From assembly GCA_934776915.1 (NCBI GenBank), contig CAKVNA010000048.1, positions 1 through 6,182 of the forward strand: 6,182 bases of DNA, given 5' to 3'. The notes under the pieces are model-generated. The model searched no databases and was not told where the DNA came from. It saw only the letters and a program-made list of their open reading frames with translations. The position numbers were made by a program, and so were the translations under genes. Origin of the DNA: an uncultured Clostridia bacterium (lineage in GTDB: Bacteria > Bacillota > Clostridia > Christensenellales > UBA1242). Positions 5,374 to 6,182 of this stretch are shown in pieces; the first letter of the stretch is position 1; the number at the start of each line of letters is the position of its first letter.

Positions 5374-6182
5374 TTAGCCACAATACATAAACCCAGCAAA
5401 CGTCACCTCTCCCCAAAGGTCTTTTAGAAGTTTATTATTCAAACTTGCCTTATTTTCAAATTCCTCACGAGTTTTATATTTTTGCTTAATTTCCTCACTG
5501 CACAAAACTATTGAGTTGTCGGGTTTTAGATACACAACATACATAACATCTTTATATTTAAACAGCATTTCGCTATAAAAGAACAATCCGTTTAAAAACT
5601 CATCAAATGTCGCCTTAAAAGGTTGTCCATTTTTGTATTGTTCTCTTGCAGTTTTTGACGTGACAAGCATTGGATAACTACACCCCATTTTCTCTTCAAA
5701 GTCTTCCTCGTCTTTGCTAAATTTCCACCCACAGTTTTTACATTCGCCATTTCCAAACTTATCTTGACTTGCCGCCTTGCCACAAATGGAACATTTTACA
5801 ATTTCATTCTTTGCATATGGGTCTTTGTAGTCAAAATATTTAAAATCTTTTGCATTAAGTCCCGACACATTCCTATGATGTTTTTCCCATTTAAATTGAG
5901 CAAGGTCTTTCCAGTCAAGGTCTTTTGTCCATTCATAAGTCGTTGGCAAAAATTCAATTACATTCCCCTTCATTTCCTTAAACGGCTCGTCATAACACAA
6001 AACAACACTAGGCTCAATTCTCTTTAACATCTCGTTGTATCCCAACATAAATTCTTCTTCACAATTTTCTCTGTAATATGTGCAAACGGCAACCACCGAG
6101 CCTTTTTCAATTCCGTCAAAGCAAAAATCAAACGACCTCTCGTCACCCCAACTTACAGTGGGAATAACCCTAAGCCCCTTGC
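5374..6182 (-). CDS. DUF4417-family protein with C-terminal zinc-ribbon extension, 5' end outside the window
   Basis: The frame is open to the right edge, so the start is missing; 268 residues are visible. The first part reads RVIPTVSWGDERSF, then CFDGIEKGSVVAV, then a helix GYNEMLKRIEPSVVLCYDEP and KGNVIEFLP. From memory these are hallmarks of DUF4417 (PF14386), a family of unknown function found in bacteria, phages and mobile elements. After it comes a region I do not recognise, with CSIC and CKNC (about residues 128-131 and 146-149 of the visible part) forming a rubredoxin-like or zinc-ribbon knuckle, then about 120 residues rich in aromatic and charged positions to the end FMYCG. There is no membrane segment. 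A GTG at 6096 is in frame but lies inside the conserved domain, so it is not the start. hflX follows 62 bases downstream with no clear terminator between, so some read-through is possible. Confidence 0.75.
   Translation of the reverse strand, partial: KGLRVIPTVSWGDERSFDFCFDGIEKGSVVAVCTYYRENCEEEFMLGYNEMLKRIEPSVVLCYDEPFKEMKGNVIEFLPTTYEWTKDLDWKDLAQFKWEKHHRNVSGLNAKDFKYFDYKDPYAKNEIVKCSICGKAASQDKFGNGECKNCGWKFSKDEEDFEEKMGCSYPMLVTSKTAREQYKNGQPFKATFDEFLNGLFFYSEMLFKYKDVMYVVYLKPDNSIVLCSEEIKQKYKTREEFENKASLNNKLLKDLWGEVTFAGFMYCG

Noticed and set aside
4709..5377. Long plus-strand open frame (222 residues) opposite hflX
   Set aside because: It is fully antisense to a well-conserved hflX, is rich in Phe, Lys, Asn and Cys as expected from a reversed AT-rich gene, and shows no recognisable domain.
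5312..5416. Upstream extension of hflX by 35 residues
   Set aside because: It overlaps the end of the DUF4417-type gene, passes through the promoter, and its Cys/Phe-rich residues do not resemble an HflX N-terminus.
1..6182. CRISPR array, tRNA, IS element or attachment site
   Set aside because: No regularly spaced repeats, cloverleaf, transposase or terminal inverted repeats were seen on either strand.

Overview
The window looks like a chromosomal segment from a low-GC Gram-positive bacterium, most likely Bacillota and Clostridia-like. The basis is AT-rich DNA, AAGGAG-type ribosome sites, sigma-A-like TATAAT boxes, normal TGG tryptophan codons, and proteins whose form fits Firmicutes families. 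All eight confidently read genes end in TAA. I see no rRNA, tRNA, CRISPR array, insertion sequence or prophage structure.

Layout. The left edge (1-230) is AT-rich. It holds a strong-looking minus-strand promoter pointing out of the window and a doubtful short plus-strand frame. A small XRE-type regulator lies on the minus strand (231-530). Divergently on the plus strand, a promoter at 618-646 leads to a 24-codon small ORF (689-763), followed 10 bases later by an alpha/beta hydrolase (774-1517). A hairpin at 1531-1549, usable from both strands, separates the hydrolase from a convergent minus-strand gene for a 63-residue Cys/Gly-rich, partly hydrophobic protein (1570-1761). After a 356-base AT-rich gap comes a glycerophosphodiester phosphodiesterase on the plus strand (2118-2849), closed by a second two-way terminator at 2853-2885.

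The right half is all minus strand, transcribed right to left: a DUF4417-type protein with a C-terminal zinc-ribbon extension, cut by the window edge; then hflX, a ribosome-associated GTPase; then rarA (mgsA), a replication/recombination AAA+ ATPase. hflX and rarA each carry their own TATAAT box 6-7 bases ahead of the start codon and have no Shine-Dalgarno site, so both look leaderless. The hflX terminator hairpin also overlaps the probable -35 box of rarA.

Functionally this is mostly housekeeping: stress GTPase, fork repair, phospholipid-diester breakdown. The less ordinary items are the small ORF tied to the hydrolase, the Cys-rich small protein, the DUF4417 extension, and the contrast between leaderless genes and genes with ribosome sites all spaced exactly 6 bases. 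I found no convincing multi-gene defence or mobile system.
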